From: Burkholderiales bacterium
GTDB taxonomy: Bacteria; Pseudomonadota; Gammaproteobacteria; Burkholderiales; Burkholderiaceae_C
Assembly (NCBI GenBank): GCA_021414305.1
Contig: JAIOOS010000018.1
Span: forward strand, 62,001 to 126,000
Reading direction: 5' to 3'
Length of the DNA: 64,000 nt
Shown: in pieces, positions 52,867 to 64,000 of the stretch
Numbering within the stretch: the first letter of the stretch is position 1
Layout of the letters: each line of letters starts with the position of its first letter
Program-made: the position numbers and the translations under genes
The notes under the pieces: generated by a model
Databases searched by the model: none
What the model was told of the DNA's origin: nothing
Seen by the model: only the letters and a program-made list of their open reading frames with translations

Positions 52867-53388
52867 ATGGCATCAGCGCTCAATGCGTTCATGAAAATCG
52901 GCAAGGCCAAAGGCGAGTCCAAGCAGGGCGCCTACACCGACTGGATCGAGTTGCAGGCCTGGGACTGGGAAGTCGAAGCGGAGACCAGCTGGACCAAGGG
53001 CGGCGGCGCCTCGGTCGGCAAGCCCAGCCCCGGCAAGCTCAACTTCGAGCACACCTGGGATCGCTCGTCGTCCGTCATCCTGGGCTACATCTGCACCGGC
53101 ACGGCGTTCGAAGACATCTTCATCGAGATGTGCAAGTCGACCGGCAAGGCGGAACGCGAGCCTTTCTTCAAGGTCGAGATGCGCGAGGCCTTCATCACCA
53201 AGGTGAACCAGAGCGCCACGGAAGAAGGCAACGTGCTGCAGAAGGTCGAGCTCGTCTTCAAGTCGATCGGCATCATGTACTACCAGCAGGGCATCGGCTC
53301 GCTGGCCTATGCCAACGAGTTTTCCTGGGACGTCCCGGGCGGCAAGGCCCAGGCGGGCGGCCTGCCGGGCAGCAAGCTGACGAGATGA
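52867..53388 (+). CDS. hcp: Orphan Hcp / TssD tube protein, first tandem copy
   Basis: 173 aa, outside the main T6SS cluster. Canonical Hcp: DWIELQAWDWEVEAETSW, then TKGGGASVGKPSPGKLNFEH, VILGYICTGTAFEDIFIEM, EPFFKVEMREAFITKV and the NVLQKVELVFKSIGIMYY strand. The C terminus carries a short Gly/Ala tail (PGGKAQAGGLPGSK). AAAGGA gives a good ribosome-binding site. It is very similar to the copy at 53508 and somewhat less to the cluster hcp at 27750, which points to local duplication after an earlier copying event. It may carry a distinct effector in its lumen. Confidence 0.96.
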   Translation: MASALNAFMKIGKAKGESKQGAYTDWIELQAWDWEVEAETSWTKGGGASVGKPSPGKLNFEHTWDRSSSVILGYICTGTAFEDIFIEMCKSTGKAEREPFFKVEMREAFITKVNQSATEEGNVLQKVELVFKSIGIMYYQQGIGSLAYANEFSWDVPGGKAQAGGLPGSKLTR

Positions 53389-53507
53389 TCGAGTCGCGTC
53401 GATCGCATTGACGTGATCGACGACAGCCGGTTGCAGACCGAGATCGCAGCCCGCTACGTTTCAAGAGCCCGCAGGGGCATCGGCATACACATCCAAGGGA
53501 GCGATAC

Positions 53508-54026
53508 ATGGCCGCAGCGTTGAACGCCTTCATGGAGATCGGCGAAGCCAAGGGCGAGTCCAAGCAGGAGCCCTACGTCGGCTGGATCGAGCTGCAGGCC
53601 TGGGACTGGGAGGTCGAGGCCGAGACCAGCTGGACCAAGGGCGGCGGCGCCGCGGTGGGCAAGCCCAGCCCCGGCAAGATGAACTGGGAGCACTCCTGGA
53701 ATCGCGCGTCGAACATCCTCCTCACGTACATCTGCACCGGCAAGTCGTTTCCCGAGATCAAGCTCGAGATGTGCAAGGCGACGGGCAGCAAGGGCCGGCA
53801 GAAGTTCTTCACCGTGCTGATGAAGGAAGCTTTCATCACCAAGGTCAACCAGAGCGCCACCGACGAAGGCAACGTCCTGCAGAAGGTCGAGATGGTGTTC
53901 AAGTCGATCGAGATCGAGTACTTCCAGCAGGGCATGGACCCGAAGAACCCGGGCCAGCTCCGGCAGGCCGGCAAGTTCGACTGGGACATCCCCGCCGGTG
54001 TCGCTCACCCGGACAGCGGCGGCTGA
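53508..54026 (+). CDS. hcp: Orphan Hcp / TssD tube protein, second tandem copy
   Basis: 172 aa. It shares most positions with the preceding copy: GWIELQAWDWEVEAETSW, TKGGGAAVGKPSPGKMNWEH, and ILLTYICTGKSFPEIKLEM. Differences concentrate in the middle (GSKGRQKFFTVLM) and the C terminus (QGMDPKNPGQLRQAGKFDW). AAGGGAG lies 7 bp upstream of the ATG. It is separated from the first copy by 119 bp with no strong terminator visible, so the two may be co-transcribed. It ends 15 bp from the convergent engB. Confidence 0.96.
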   Translation: MAAALNAFMEIGEAKGESKQEPYVGWIELQAWDWEVEAETSWTKGGGAAVGKPSPGKMNWEHSWNRASNILLTYICTGKSFPEIKLEMCKATGSKGRQKFFTVLMKEAFITKVNQSATDEGNVLQKVEMVFKSIEIEYFQQGMDPKNPGQLRQAGKFDWDIPAGVAHPDSGG

Positions 54027-54041
54027 GCGTACGCCGCAGGC

Positions 54042-54791
54042 TCAGGCGCTCGCCGGAAGCCCGAGGTCCTGAGCGCCGGACGCGGGTGCGGCGGGGTGCA
54101 CGCACTGGTCGAGGAACAGTGCGACATCGGCAACGCCGACCCGGCTCAGCGCCGAAAAGGTCGCCACCGCGAAATCGGATTCATCGGTTGCCGCCTGCTC
54201 GATGACGCGGCTCGCTTCCGCCACCGCCCGATCGGTGTCACGGCGGTTCAGCTTGTCGATCTTTGTCAGCAGCGCGAGCAGCCTGACCGAGCCATTGCCG
54301 ACGCGCGGCGAGACGAACTCGAGCAGATTGCGGTCGATCTCGGTGAAGCCCAGGCGCGAGTCGAGCAGCACGACGATCGCCGCCAGGTTGCGACGGGTTT
54401 CCAGGTAGTCGGCCATCACCTCCTGCCAGCGCAGCTTCTTGCTGCGCTCGACCGCGGCATAGCCGTAGCCCGGAAGGTCGGCGAAGAGGGCGTCGGGCGC
54501 GAGCTTGGGGCCGAGCTCGAACAGGTTGATGTGCTGGGTGCGGCCCGGCGTCTTGGAGGCAAAGGCCAGCCGCTTTTGCTGCGTCAGGACATTGATCGCT
54601 GTCGACTTGCCGGCGTTCGAGCGGCCGACAAAAGCGATCTCGGGCAGCTCGCTCACCGGCAATTCCGAAAGCTTGCTCGCGGTGGTGAGAAAGCGCGCGG
54701 TGTGCGCCCAGGCCATCGCCCGCTTCGCCATTGCCGGGTCGTCGTCGCCGGGTGAGGCCGCCGGCGGCGAAGGCGGCAATGGATCGGTCAT
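54042..54791 (-). CDS. engB: EngB/YihA/YsxC ribosome-biogenesis GTPase
   Basis: 249 aa from ATG 54791, with a proline-rich N-terminal extension of about 20 residues; ATG 54731 (MAKRAMAW) is an alternative and would still keep the conserved ARFLTTASKLSELP. GTPase motifs: G1 GRSNAGKST, G2 region ASKTPGRTQ with G3 DLPGYGYA, G4 LTKIDKL. The YKYS-like ERSKKLRW and VVLLDSRLGFTEID complete the family pattern. It assists assembly of the 50S subunit. It is divergent from the cytochrome c4 gene, an arrangement common in betaproteobacteria. Confidence 0.96.
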   Translation of the reverse strand: MTDPLPPSPPAASPGDDDPAMAKRAMAWAHTARFLTTASKLSELPVSELPEIAFVGRSNAGKSTAINVLTQQKRLAFASKTPGRTQHINLFELGPKLAPDALFADLPGYGYAAVERSKKLRWQEVMADYLETRRNLAAIVVLLDSRLGFTEIDRNLLEFVSPRVGNGSVRLLALLTKIDKLNRRDTDRAVAEASRVIEQAATDESDFAVATFSALSRVGVADVALFLDQCVHPAAPASGAQDLGLPASA

Positions 54792-54849
54792 GACTGTCCC
54801 AAATTCGTCATTGTAAAATCAGCAGCTTTGCACGAGGACTTCCTCTCCC
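54792..54849. promoter_or_regulatory. 58-bp divergent spacer between engB and cytochrome c4
   Basis: ATTGTAAAAT at 54810-54819 holds -10-like hexamers in both directions (TAAAAT on plus, TACAAT on minus). No good -35 is visible at the right distance for either. The region must drive both genes. Confidence 0.35.
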
Positions 54850-55476
54850 ATGAAGCCTGTTGCTCGAGTAAGTGTCGGTCTGGCCCTGACCTTCCTGGGG
54901 GCGTGGGTTCTCGCCGCCGAGCCGGCCGCGACGGCGAAGGCCGACCCGGCCAAGGGCGCTGCGATCGCCGCGGGAACCTGTGCCGCTTGCCACACGAGCG
55001 ACGGTTCGCGCGGCAGTGCGGCCAACCCGATCCTGCAGGGCCAGCACGCCGACTACCTCGCCAAGCAGCTTGCCGACTTCAAGTCGGGCAAGCGCGAGAA
55101 CGCGATCATGAAGGGCATGGCAACGCCGCTGAGCGAGGCCGACATGAAGAACGTCGCCGCCTTCTACGCGAGCAAGCAGGCCAAGCCGGGCTTCGCCAAG
55201 AACAGGGATTTCGCCAGCCTGGGCGAAAAGCTCTATCGCGGCGGCGCCGCCGACCGCATGGTTCCTGCCTGCTCGGGCTGCCACAGCCCGAACGGCGCCG
55301 GCATCCCGGCCCAGTACCCGCGACTTGCCGGCCAGCATGCCGACTACGCCGAGGCGCAGTTGACGGCCTTTCGCAGCGGCGCGCGGCACAACAATGCCGT
55401 GATGAGCGGTGTCGCCGCCAAGCTGAGCGACCGCGAGATCAAGGCCCTCTCGGACTACGTCGCCGGTCTGCGCTGA
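54850..55476 (+). CDS. Dihaem cytochrome c4
   Basis: 208 aa. Signal peptide (MKPVARVSVGLALTFLGAW, cleavage near residue 23). Two haem-binding motifs, C44-A-A-C-H48 and C141-S-G-C-H145, lie one in each of two similar domains that share the phrases ANPILQGQHADYLAKQLADFKSG and YPRLAGQHADYAEAQLTAFRSG. Methionine ligands are likely in KGMATPLSE and MSGVAAKLSD. It is a periplasmic electron carrier to terminal oxidases. The last 22 bp overlap the 3' end of mlaB on the other strand. Confidence 0.95.
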   Translation: MKPVARVSVGLALTFLGAWVLAAEPAATAKADPAKGAAIAAGTCAACHTSDGSRGSAANPILQGQHADYLAKQLADFKSGKRENAIMKGMATPLSEADMKNVAAFYASKQAKPGFAKNRDFASLGEKLYRGGAADRMVPACSGCHSPNGAGIPAQYPRLAGQHADYAEAQLTAFRSGARHNNAVMSGVAAKLSDREIKALSDYVAGLR

Positions 55477-55784
55477 TCGGCGGCGGCCACCGGGACCCCG
55501 ACCCCTGCGGACTCGGGCTTGAGCAGCAGCCCTTCCACGCCGTAGAGCTTGGCCAGCGCGGCGAGCTTGGCCGGCGCCGAGCGGATCGCGAAGTCACGAC
55601 CCCAGGCCTGCGCCAGGCGGTCGATCTCGAGCAACACCGCCAGCGCCGACGAATCGAAGCGCTGCAGCGGACCCGCGTCGACGACAACGGCGCTATCGCC
55701 CCCCTCCTTCTCGAGCGCCTGCTTGAGCATGCGCAGGGTATCGCGCGCCTCGCGGGCGGTCAGGGTGGCGGGAAGCAAAAGCAT
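55455..55784 (-). CDS. mlaB: MlaB, STAS-domain component of the Mla phospholipid transporter
   Basis: 109 aa. A STAS fold: LLLPATLTAREARDTLRMLKQAL, a VVVDAGPLQRFDSSALAVLLEIDRLA core with the S/T-bearing loop, then a helix to AIRSAPAKLAALAKLYGVEGLL. It binds MlaF and regulates the ABC complex. It is the last gene of mlaFEDACB, 38 bp after mlaC, and its tail overlaps the end of the cytochrome c4 gene by 22 bp. The last ~15 residues look non-conserved. Confidence 0.85.
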   Translation of the reverse strand: MLLLPATLTAREARDTLRMLKQALEKEGGDSAVVVDAGPLQRFDSSALAVLLEIDRLAQAWGRDFAIRSAPAKLAALAKLYGVEGLLLKPESAGVGVPVAAADQRRPAT

Positions 55785-55822
55785 GCGTCAGACGGCGGGC
55801 GAAGCCAGCTTCAGACGGGCGG

Positions 55823-56461
55823 TCAGGTCTTCGCGCCGCCGGCGGCGGCCTTGTTGCGCTCCGCGAGCTTGCCGACCAGCCCGTCGATGCCATTGGCGCC
55901 GATCTCCTGGGCGAAGCTGTTGCGATAGTTCTCCACCAGCCAGACGCCGAGAACGTTGACGTCGTAGATCTTCCACGAGTCGCCGGCCTTGGAGAGCCGG
56001 TAGTCGAGCTGGATCGGATCGCCCTTGCCCCGGATCTCGGTGCGGACCACGACTTCGGTATCGGCCGGTTGCGAACGCATCGGCTTGAGCTCGATCGTCT
56101 GCTCGGCGCTCACCTGCGACAAGGCACCGGAATACGTGCGAACCAGCAGGACCTTGAATTCTTCCTGCAGGCGCTTCTGCTGCTCGGGCGTAGCTTGGCG
56201 CCAGTAGCGACCGACCGCCGAGGAAGTCATGCGCTGGAAGTCGATGTAGGGCATGACCTTCTGGTCGACCAGCGCGATCACCTTCTTCAAGTCGCCGCTC
56301 TGGATCGACTTGTCGCTCTTGGCCGATTCGAGCACATCGGTCGAGATTTCCTTGACGAGCGCGTCGGGCGCCTTGCCCGCCTGCGCATGCGCGGCGTGGG
56401 GGGCGAAAAACATCGCGGCGGCGGCCAGGAGCCAGCCGAAGGTTCTTGTCTGGTCGATCAT
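55823..56461 (-). CDS. mlaC: MlaC, periplasmic phospholipid-binding protein
   Basis: 212 aa with a signal peptide (DQTRTFGWLLAAAAMFFAPHAAHA, cleaved near 26). The MlaC core is clear: IALVDQKVMPYIDFQRMTSSAVGRYWRQATPEQQ, LVRTYSGALSQVSAEQTIEL, VRTEIRGKGDPIQLDYRLSKAGDSWKIYDVNVLGVWLVENYRNSFA. It shuttles phospholipids between MlaA at the outer membrane and the MlaFEDB complex. It lies 71 bp after mlaA. Confidence 0.95.
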   Translation of the reverse strand: MIDQTRTFGWLLAAAAMFFAPHAAHAQAGKAPDALVKEISTDVLESAKSDKSIQSGDLKKVIALVDQKVMPYIDFQRMTSSAVGRYWRQATPEQQKRLQEEFKVLLVRTYSGALSQVSAEQTIELKPMRSQPADTEVVVRTEIRGKGDPIQLDYRLSKAGDSWKIYDVNVLGVWLVENYRNSFAQEIGANGIDGLVGKLAERNKAAAGGAKT

Positions 56462-56532
56462 TGGGGTGTCCTAGCGTGGAGAGATGCAGGCAGGGTGCAT
56501 CATTTGCCGAGCCCTTGCTTCCGGGAGGGCAC

Positions 56533-57378
56533 TCAGCGTGCCGGGGCTGAGCCGGCAGCGGCCGGGGCCGAAGCCGATGGCGCCGAGGCCGGCACAGCCG
56601 CGGCGCCCGCCGCCCCGTCGGCGACGTCGGAGGCCGCACCGTCGGCCGCCGGCGGCGTTTCCGGCACATCGCCGTCGAATACCAGGCTGCGCCGACGCTG
56701 CAGGTAGGCATCGCGGACGAAGGTGTACTTGTCGAGCGCGATGTCGTCGATGACGCGCGTCGCGCCGAGCAGGCTGGACCGGGTGTTGATGATCTGCAGC
56801 ACGGTCAGCCCGACCTGCGTGCCGGTGCCCTCGAAGAACGCCGGCGGAGTGGCGAGGCGATCCAGCGGAATCGCGGCGGCGTCGCGAACCGTCGACGGCC
56901 CGAGGATGGGCAGCACCATGTAGGCGCCGGCGCCGACTCCGTAGCGTCCCATCGTCTGCCCGAAGTCCTCGTAGTGATGCTCCAGGCCCAGCTCGGAGGC
57001 GACATCGAGAACGCCGAACAGGCCGAACAGGGTGTTGGTGCTGACCCGGGTGATGTCTTCGAAGCCCGGCTGGAACTTGCCCTGCAGCAGGTTGTTGATC
57101 GCCGACCAGGCGTCCGAGAAGTTGTTGTAAAAGTTGCCGACGCCGCGCCGAATCACCTGCGGCACCAGATCCGTGTACACCGTGGCGACCGGCTTGAGGA
57201 CGGCTTGGTCTACTTCCTCGTTGAAGTTGAAGACCTTGCGGTTCCAGTTTTCCCACGGATCGAGCCGCTGGCCTGGGCCGCCCCGCGCCGCCTGGATCGT
57301 GGTGCAGCCGGCGAGCGCCATGCCGAGCAGTCCGCTGGCCAGCGTCGCGGAAATGCGGATCGCGCGGCGCCCACTCAT
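56533..57378 (-). CDS. mlaA: MlaA (VacJ) outer-membrane lipoprotein
   Basis: 281 aa. A lipoprotein signal with lipobox LAGC (C24). The family core includes DPWENWNRKVFNFNEEVDQAVLKPVATVY, VRRGVGNFYNNFSDAWSAINNLLQGKF, and GVLDVASELGLEHHYEDFGQTMGRYGVGAGAYMVLPILGPSTVRDA. The C-terminal ~55 residues are an Ala/Pro-rich low-complexity tail. It removes misplaced phospholipid from the outer leaflet. Its start overlaps the mlaD stop by 4 bp. Confidence 0.95.
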   Translation of the reverse strand: MSGRRAIRISATLASGLLGMALAGCTTIQAARGGPGQRLDPWENWNRKVFNFNEEVDQAVLKPVATVYTDLVPQVIRRGVGNFYNNFSDAWSAINNLLQGKFQPGFEDITRVSTNTLFGLFGVLDVASELGLEHHYEDFGQTMGRYGVGAGAYMVLPILGPSTVRDAAAIPLDRLATPPAFFEGTGTQVGLTVLQIINTRSSLLGATRVIDDIALDKYTFVRDAYLQRRRSLVFDGDVPETPPAADGAASDVADGAAGAAAVPASAPSASAPAAAGSAPAR

Positions 57379-57872
57379 TTCTTCGTCCCGCTCGCTCCCG
57401 TTGCCGCGGGCGTTCCTGCGTCGGCCGCCTTGCTGAACAGGAACTGGCTGATCAGGTTCTCCAGGACCACGGCCGACTGGGTTTGCCTGATCTCGTCGCC
57501 GGGGGCGAAGTTCTTCTCCTGCGCGCCCGGCTCGATGCCGACGTACTGGTCGCCGAGCAGGCCCGAAGTGAGAATCCGCGCCGACGAGTCCGACGGGAAC
57601 TGCACGCCCCGGTCGATCTCGATCCGGACCGCGCCCTGATATCGCTTCGCGTCGAGCGTGATCGCGGAGACCCGGCCGACGGTGACCCCGGCGCTGCGCA
57701 CCGGCGCGCGCACCTTCAGCCCGCCGATGTTGTCGAAGTACGCGACCAGCGTGTAGGTGTCGCCGCCGCCGAAGCTGCTCAGGTTGGCGGCCTTTACGGC
57801 GAGGAACAGCAGCCCCAGCATGCCGAGGAGCACGAACACGCCGACCAGCGTCTCTACGCTTTTCCTTCCCAT
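57375..57872 (-). CDS. mlaD: MlaD, MCE-domain inner-membrane-anchored protein
   Basis: 165 aa. One N-terminal membrane helix (VETLVGVFVLLGMLGLLFLAV) is followed by the MCE domain: YTLVAYFDNIGGLKVRAPVRSAGVTVGRVSAI, ITLDAKRYQGAVRIEID, and SSARILTSGLLGDQYVGIEPG. The C terminus has VVLENLISQFLF, typical of MlaD. It forms the hexameric lipid channel atop MlaE. The end overlaps mlaA by 4 bp. Confidence 0.95.
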   Translation of the reverse strand: MGRKSVETLVGVFVLLGMLGLLFLAVKAANLSSFGGGDTYTLVAYFDNIGGLKVRAPVRSAGVTVGRVSAITLDAKRYQGAVRIEIDRGVQFPSDSSARILTSGLLGDQYVGIEPGAQEKNFAPGDEIRQTQSAVVLENLISQFLFSKAADAGTPAATGASGTKK

Positions 57873-57915
57873 CGCTCCATCCTCGATCCAGCCACGATGC
57901 TAACGGCCCGTCCGG

Positions 57916-58719
57916 TCAACCGCCCGGCGTGGAGAACATGATCGCCGTCAGCACGAAATCCATGATCAGCGTCGCCAGCGAGGCGACGACCACCCCCCGC
58001 GTGGTCGCGTCGGAGACGCCCTTGGGCGTCGGCTCCGCCTCGTAGCCCTGGTAGAGGGCGACGAAAGTGCAGATCAGCCCGAATACAACGCTCTTGACGA
58101 TGCCGTTGCCGACATCGCGCCAGGCATCCACGCCCGAATTCATGATCGACCAGAAGTTGCCCGCGTCGACGCCGATGAGCTGCACCGCCAGGACATAGGC
58201 AGACAGGATGCCGACCGTCGAGAAGAGGATCGCCAGAATGGGCATCGCGATGATGCCGCCGATGAAGCGCGGCGCCAGGATCCGCTCGACCGGATTCAGC
58301 GCCATCATGTCGAGGGCCGCGAGCTGCTCGCCGGCCTTCATGAGGCCGATCTCGGCGGTGAGCGAGGTGCCGGCGCGGCCGGCGAAGAGCAGGGCCGCGA
58401 GCACCGGACCGAGCTCGCGCGTCAGCGAGAGGTTGACGATCAGGCCGAGCGAATCGGTGGCGCCGTAGCGAACCAGAGTGTAGTAGAGCTGCAGGGCGAG
58501 CACGAAGCCGACGGCCAGGCCGGAGGCGACGATGATCAGCACCGAGAGGTTGCCGATCGCGTGCACCTGGGCGACGATCAGGTACGGCCGCTTGAACGCA
58601 GCGCCGCAGGCCCGGACCAGCGATGCGAACAGCGCCGCATGGTGACCGAGTATGCGCAGGACCTCGAGCGTCGCGGCGCCGAGCCGCGCGACGGCGTTCG
58701 TCACCGGGGGATGCGGCAC
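57916..58719 (-). CDS. mlaE: MlaE, permease of the Mla ABC transporter
   Basis: 267 aa. A MlaE permease: an amphipathic N-terminal helix, HAIGNLSVLIIVASGLAVGFVLALQ, LTRELGPVLAALLFAGRAGTSLTAEIG, the EQLAALDMMALNPVERILAPRF segment and further hydrophobic helices near the C terminus, ending with TTRGVVVASLATLIMDFVLTA. With MlaF, MlaB and MlaD it moves phospholipids. It lies 13 bp after mlaF. Confidence 0.95.
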   Translation of the reverse strand: MPHPPVTNAVARLGAATLEVLRILGHHAALFASLVRACGAAFKRPYLIVAQVHAIGNLSVLIIVASGLAVGFVLALQLYYTLVRYGATDSLGLIVNLSLTRELGPVLAALLFAGRAGTSLTAEIGLMKAGEQLAALDMMALNPVERILAPRFIGGIIAMPILAILFSTVGILSAYVLAVQLIGVDAGNFWSIMNSGVDAWRDVGNGIVKSVVFGLICTFVALYQGYEAEPTPKGVSDATTRGVVVASLATLIMDFVLTAIMFSTPGG

Positions 58720-58732
58720 CTGAAGGGTGCGG

Positions 58733-59587
58733 TCATGCGCGAACCCCCAGGTCTTCCGCGAGCGGCGGCGCCGGATAGTGGAAAGGCACCGGCCCGTCCG
58801 GCTCGCCGCGAATGAACTGGCGAACCATCGGGTCCTGCGACTCGACCAGCTGCTCCGGCCGGCCGCGGGCGAGAACTTTCCCCTTCGACGACATCAGGTA
58901 AGCATAGTCGCAGATGCGGAAGCACTCCTCGACGTCGTGCGAAACCAGGATCGAGGTCGCGCCGGTGGTGTCGTTGAGGGTGCGGATCAGGTTCGCGGCG
59001 ACCGCCAGCGAGATCGGGTCGAGCCCGGTGAACGGCTCGTCGTACAGCAGCAGCTCCGGATCGAGCGCCATGGCGCGGGCGAGCGCGACCCGCCGCGCCA
59101 TGCCGCCGGAGATCTCGGCGATGCGCAACGGCGCGGCGCCGCGCAGGCCGACGGCATTGAGCTTCATGAGGACGATGTCGCGGATCATCGACTCGGTGAA
59201 ATCGGTGTGCTCGCGCAGTGGGAAAGCGACGTTCTCGAACACCGACAGGTCGGTGAAGAGCGCGCCGAACTGGAACAGCATGCCGAGGCGGCGGCGAATC
59301 GCGAACAGTCCGGCGGCATCGGTACGGTCCACGAGCTCGCCGTCGAAGCGAATCGTGCCGCTTCGCAGCGGATGCACGCCGCCGATCAGGCGCAGCAGCG
59401 TCGTCTTGCCGCTGCCCGAGCCGCCGAGGATGGCCGTCACCTTGCCGCGGCCGAAATCCATCGACACGTCGTCGAGGATGGTCCGGGGCGACCCTTCGTA
59501 GCCGAAGACGACGTGGTCGACTTCGACCAGGGCGTCGGGGTTCTTCCGTTCGACCTGAGAGGCGGCCGGAACTTCCGGGCTCGGCAT
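58733..59587 (-). CDS. mlaF: MlaF, ATPase of the Mla ABC transporter
   Basis: 284 aa. ABC motifs: Walker [11 protein letters not shown]-loop [17 protein letters not shown], signature [15 protein letters not shown], Walker [14 protein letters not shown] and the switch histidine in VSHDVEE. The 'SGGM' signature is typical of MlaF. The first gene of the mla operon, it begins 2 bp from the gltD stop, so it may be co-transcribed with gltBD. Confidence 0.96.
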   Translation of the reverse strand: MPSPEVPAASQVERKNPDALVEVDHVVFGYEGSPRTILDDVSMDFGRGKVTAILGGSGSGKTTLLRLIGGVHPLRSGTIRFDGELVDRTDAAGLFAIRRRLGMLFQFGALFTDLSVFENVAFPLREHTDFTESMIRDIVLMKLNAVGLRGAAPLRIAEISGGMARRVALARAMALDPELLLYDEPFTGLDPISLAVAANLIRTLNDTTGATSILVSHDVEECFRICDYAYLMSSKGKVLARGRPEQLVESQDPMVRQFIRGEPDGPVPFHYPAPPLAEDLGVRA

Positions 59588-59589
59588 GC

Positions 59590-61056
<1,467 letters not shown>

Positions 61057-61090
61057 CGCGGCGCTCCTCCCTTGCTGTGCTGCATGCCGC

Positions 61091-64000
<2,910 letters not shown>

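Noticed and set aside
52867..54026. Evolved Hcp toxins in the tandem copies
   Set aside because: Both are of normal length with only short tails; no extra domain.

Overview
The window is about 64 kb of high-GC DNA with densely packed genes and long overlapping spurious frames on both strands. Gene content and order (gltB-gltD beside a six-gene mla operon with mlaA inside it; engB divergent from a cytochrome c4 gene; a DUF1631 protein; a CIRCE-controlled groES-groEL) indicate a betaproteobacterium, most likely of the order Burkholderiales. I cannot name the genus from sequence alone. I see no tRNA, rRNA, CRISPR array, integrase or insertion sequence.

Region 1 (1-31451) is a complete-looking type VI secretion system (T6SS), almost entirely on the minus strand and read from right to left. 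tssA, tssB, tssC and hcp come first, followed by two very unusual Hcp-like genes and a zinc-ribbon gene. Then come tagJ, tssE, tssF, tssG, tssH (clpV) and vgrG, a DUF4123 adaptor and two unrecognised proteins. The block continues with fha, a PP2C phosphatase and a PAAR-like protein, and ends with tssK, tssL, tssM, tagF and a PpkA-type kinase cut by the left edge. A lone plus-strand OmpA-like gene interrupts it. No tssJ is visible. Kinase, phosphatase, FHA protein and TagF together form a full threonine-phosphorylation control circuit. Three of its proteins carry the same T-V-I-[R/K]-P motif, and TagF has a tail with seven copies of a short acidic-hydrophobic motif.

Region 2 (31641-47530, plus strand) is a two-partner secretion locus: a TpsB transporter, a 4,222-residue haemagglutinin-type TpsA built from repeats and ending in a cysteine pair, and a probably exported caspase-fold protein. 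It is divergent from the T6SS operon across a 189-bp spacer.

Region 3 (47535-54026) holds a HAD hydrolase, groES-groEL with a promoter, CIRCE operator and terminator, a DUF1631 protein, and two further tandem hcp genes, giving five Hcp-family genes in the window.

Region 4 (54042-64000) is housekeeping: engB, cytochrome c4, the Mla phospholipid-transport operon mlaFEDACB, and the glutamate synthase genes gltB (cut by the right edge) and gltD.

The parts most likely to be new are the paired Hcp-like proteins with different insertions in the same loop plus the adjacent eight-CxxC protein (25534-27622), the VgrG-DUF4123-linked pair of unknown proteins (12947-15615), and the secreted caspase-like protein coupled to a giant TPS adhesin.
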